Shown in pieces: positions 31,871 through 33,116 of a stretch of DNA of 33,116 nucleotides. A program made the position numbers and the translations under genes. This DNA is from an uncultured Clostridia bacterium (GTDB taxonomy: Bacteria; Bacillota; Clostridia; TANB77; CAG-508). The notes below the pieces were generated by a model. That model saw only the letters and a program-made list of their open reading frames with translations, did not search any database and was not told the DNA's origin. The stretch lies in NCBI GenBank assembly GCA_949746675.1, contig CATKDT010000077.1:1-33116 (forward strand), written 5' to 3'. Numbering within the stretch: the first letter of the stretch is position 1; every line of letters starts with the position of its first letter.

Positions 31871-32314
31871 TTATACAAAAATGCACATAATAAGTCCCAA
31901 AATTACAGATGCCGATATACCATAAACTAGTACAGGACCTGCAACTGTAAACATTTTTGCTCCAACTCCCATAACATAACCTTCAGACTTATATTCCATA
32001 GCAGGGGAAACAATAGAGTTAGCAAAACCAGTTATAGGAATAAGTGAACCTGCACCAGCAAATTTACCAATACGATTAAAAATATTTATAGCAGTTAAAA
32101 ATGCAGAAAGACCAACTAGGCTAATTGAAACAACAGTACTACTAGAAGTTTCATCTAAACCTTTATAAGTACAATAAAAATAGATTAATTGTCCAATACA
32201 ACAAATCAAACCGCCAACCCAAAACGCATTAAAACAATTTTTTAAAATTGGCGAATTAGGTGACTTTTCGTTTACATAATTTTGATATTCTGCAGGAGTT
32301 TGTTTCATATCCAT
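31871..32314 (-). CDS. spoVAC: Stage V sporulation protein AC
   Basis: A 147-residue SpoVA channel component. The N-terminus (AEYQNYVNEKSPNSPILKNCFNAFWVGGLIC) and the block KFAGAGSLIPITGFANSIVSPAMEYKSEGYVMGVGAKMFTVAGPVLVYG are diagnostic, with about four membrane helices. In Bacillus SpoVAC behaves as a mechanosensitive channel for dipicolinate. Its ATG begins one base after the dodecin stop codon, and its GGAGG ribosome site lies inside the dodecin coding end, so the two are translationally coupled. Confidence 0.95.
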   Translation of the reverse strand: MDMKQTPAEYQNYVNEKSPNSPILKNCFNAFWVGGLICCIGQLIYFYCTYKGLDETSSSTVVSISLVGLSAFLTAINIFNRIGKFAGAGSLIPITGFANSIVSPAMEYKSEGYVMGVGAKMFTVAGPVLVYGISASVILGLIMCIFV

Positions 32315-32315
32315 A

Positions 32316-32522
32316 CTATTTTGCCTCCACCATAAAAACTATATCTAAATCAACATAGTATTCTGTCATTTTATTACCAGTAACTTTAGCACGTTGTTCT
32401 ATAATTTTTACAGAAGTAATATAAGTAATAGTTTTTGCAACTTCCTCAATAGTGTGAACAATAGCATCCTTCCATGAAACAGTTGAAGTTCCAGTAACTT
32501 GAATGTGTTTTTCAATTCCCAT
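32316..32522 (-). CDS. Dodecin-family flavin-binding protein
   Basis: A 68-residue protein with the dodecin pattern: HIQVTGTSTVSWKDAI, EEVAKTIT, VKIIEQRAKVTGNKMTEYYVDLDIVFMVE. Dodecins form hollow 12-mers that bind flavin (or coenzyme A in some bacteria) and buffer it. The Trp that stacks on flavin in well-studied members (about residue 38) aligns with Ser/Val here (YITSVKII), so flavin binding may be weak or the ligand different. AGGAGG lies seven bases upstream. It is the first gene of the spoVA operon, an unusual partner for sporulation genes as far as I can judge. Confidence 0.88.
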   Translation of the reverse strand: MGIEKHIQVTGTSTVSWKDAIVHTIEEVAKTITYITSVKIIEQRAKVTGNKMTEYYVDLDIVFMVEAK

Positions 32523-32632
32523 AATAAACCTCCTAATAATAAATTAAATGTAAAATCTAAGTAGTAAAATAAAGAATTTATATAGATTATTTCCTAAAAA
32601 AGTAAAAATATACAAAAAAATTATGAATAAGC

Positions 32633-32661
32633 TTTACAAACATAAGTTTGTGTGATATATT
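32633..32661 (+). promoter_or_regulatory. ruvA promoter with overlapping inverted repeat (possible LexA site)
   Basis: TTTACA (32633-32638), a 17-base spacer and TATATT (32656-32661) form a good sigma-A promoter. The inverted repeat ACAAAC-ATAA-GTTTGT (32636-32651) overlaps the -35 and spacer. The core AAAC-N4-GTTT is close to the clostridial LexA box GAAC-N4-GTTC/T, and ruvA is often an SOS gene. Confidence 0.5.
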
Positions 32662-32730
32662 GTACAAGTAAAATAATTGAATAAGTTACATAAAATCATA
32701 AAAATAAAACAAGAGAAACGGAGAATGAAT

Positions 32731-33116
32731 ATGATAGCATTCATAAGAGGAAAAGTAGATTTTAAATCAATTAATTATGCAGTGATTGAGATAAATGGAA
32801 TAGGCTATAAGATATTTATGTCAACAAAATCATTGCAAGAAATAGAAATGAAAAGCGAGATAAAAGTATTTACATATATGAAAGTATCAGAAGATGATAT
32901 AAGTCTATATGGATTTATGACAAATGAAGAACTAGCTATGTTTGAATTATTAATAAGTGTTGGAGGGATTGGCGCGAAATCAGCAATTAACATTTTATCA
33001 AACATAGAACCTTCAAAATTTGCATTAGCAGTTATTACAGACGATGTAAATACATTAAAGAAATTACCAGGTATAGGACCAAAAACAGCACAAAGAATTA
33101 TATTAGAACTAAAAGA
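32731..33116 (+). CDS. ruvA: Holliday junction helicase subunit RuvA (3' truncated by window end)
   Basis: The frame is open from ATG 32731 to the end of the window (128 codons) and is absent from the ORF track because it has no stop. MIAFIRGKVDFKS and VIEINGIGYKIFMS form the N-terminal OB fold. LYGFMTNEELAMFELLISVGGIGAKSAINIL and LPGIGPKTAQRIILELK are the two helix-hairpin-helix motifs that contact the four-way junction. An in-frame ATG at 32725 is possible, but the CGGAG site suits 32731 better. RuvB should follow outside the window. RuvA-RuvB drives branch migration in recombination repair. Confidence 0.95.
   Translation, partial: MIAFIRGKVDFKSINYAVIEINGIGYKIFMSTKSLQEIEMKSEIKVFTYMKVSEDDISLYGFMTNEELAMFELLISVGGIGAKSAINILSNIEPSKFALAVITDDVNTLKKLPGIGPKTAQRIILELK

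Noticed and set aside
32523-32632. Sigma-G promoter for the dodecin-spoVA operon
   Set aside because: Biologically expected, and GTATA is seen on the minus strand, but no adequate -10 at proper spacing was found.
1-33116. CRISPR array, tRNA or rRNA genes, insertion sequence or prophage
   Set aside because: No regular spacer repeats, cloverleaf-like sequence, rRNA segments, transposase, integrase or phage proteins were seen.

Overview
The window looks like chromosomal DNA from a very AT-rich, anaerobic, spore-forming member of the Bacillota, most likely class Clostridia. Supporting evidence: AGA/ATA-dominated codon use, strong AGGAGG-type ribosome binding sites, a spoVA spore-germination operon, an NrdD-type (oxygen-sensitive family) protein, a 2[4Fe-4S] ferredoxin, a SipW/TasA-type secretion cluster, and Firmicute gene neighbourhoods (holB-ricT; ybeY-dgkA-era-yqzL-recO; ylxM-ffh-rpsP-khpA-rimM-trmD-rplS). 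I cannot name a genus or species from the sequence.

Layout. 1-1280: the 3' end of a large Ig-like surface protein and a decayed pilin-like gene. 1473-6496: an NrdD-like protein without recognisable radical chemistry residues, a PhoP/PhoR-type two-component system and signal peptidase I. 6497-9614: holB, ricT, a ferredoxin and a slipin, with copies of a structured repeat in the leaders of ricT and the slipin gene. 9723-11080: a Nudix hydrolase and a DUF3298-type protein. 11441-16976: an unknown helical protein, ybeY, a DgkA-PAP2 fusion, a YerB/DUF3048 protein, era, a 55-aa YqzL-like gene missing from the ORF track, and recO. 17131-18237: an exported protein with a sortase-like C-terminus. 18666-20417: pth after a long structured leader, then a short RNase E/G family protein. 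20701-22899: sipW, a TasA-like protein and two further SipW-type substrates, the last broken by an in-frame TAG. 23005-24717 (minus): acyl-CoA synthetase, divergent from a patatin-like lipase at 24962. 25960-30301: the signal recognition particle and ribosome-maturation operon. 30368-32522 (minus): dodecin-spoVAC-spoVAD-spoVAEb, with spoVAD frameshifted. 32731-end: 5' part of ruvA.

How the genes work together. Most genes serve core translation, ribosome maturation, protein export and DNA repair. The accessory content is surface related (Ig-like protein, pilin relic, exported anchored protein, SipW-TasA fibre cluster) plus spore germination. The most promising undescribed element is non-coding: a two-helix RNA-like structure found directly upstream of three unrelated genes (four copies, two in tandem). 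In three copies a 6-bp outer helix is kept by different sequences around a constant AAA/GAN internal loop, followed by a GTGAGCGAAAGG-like tail that carries the ribosome binding site. The second is the NrdD-like pseudoenzyme with an intact-looking N-terminal ATP-cone.

Everything here comes from reading the sequence and the supplied translations. No database or folding program was run.
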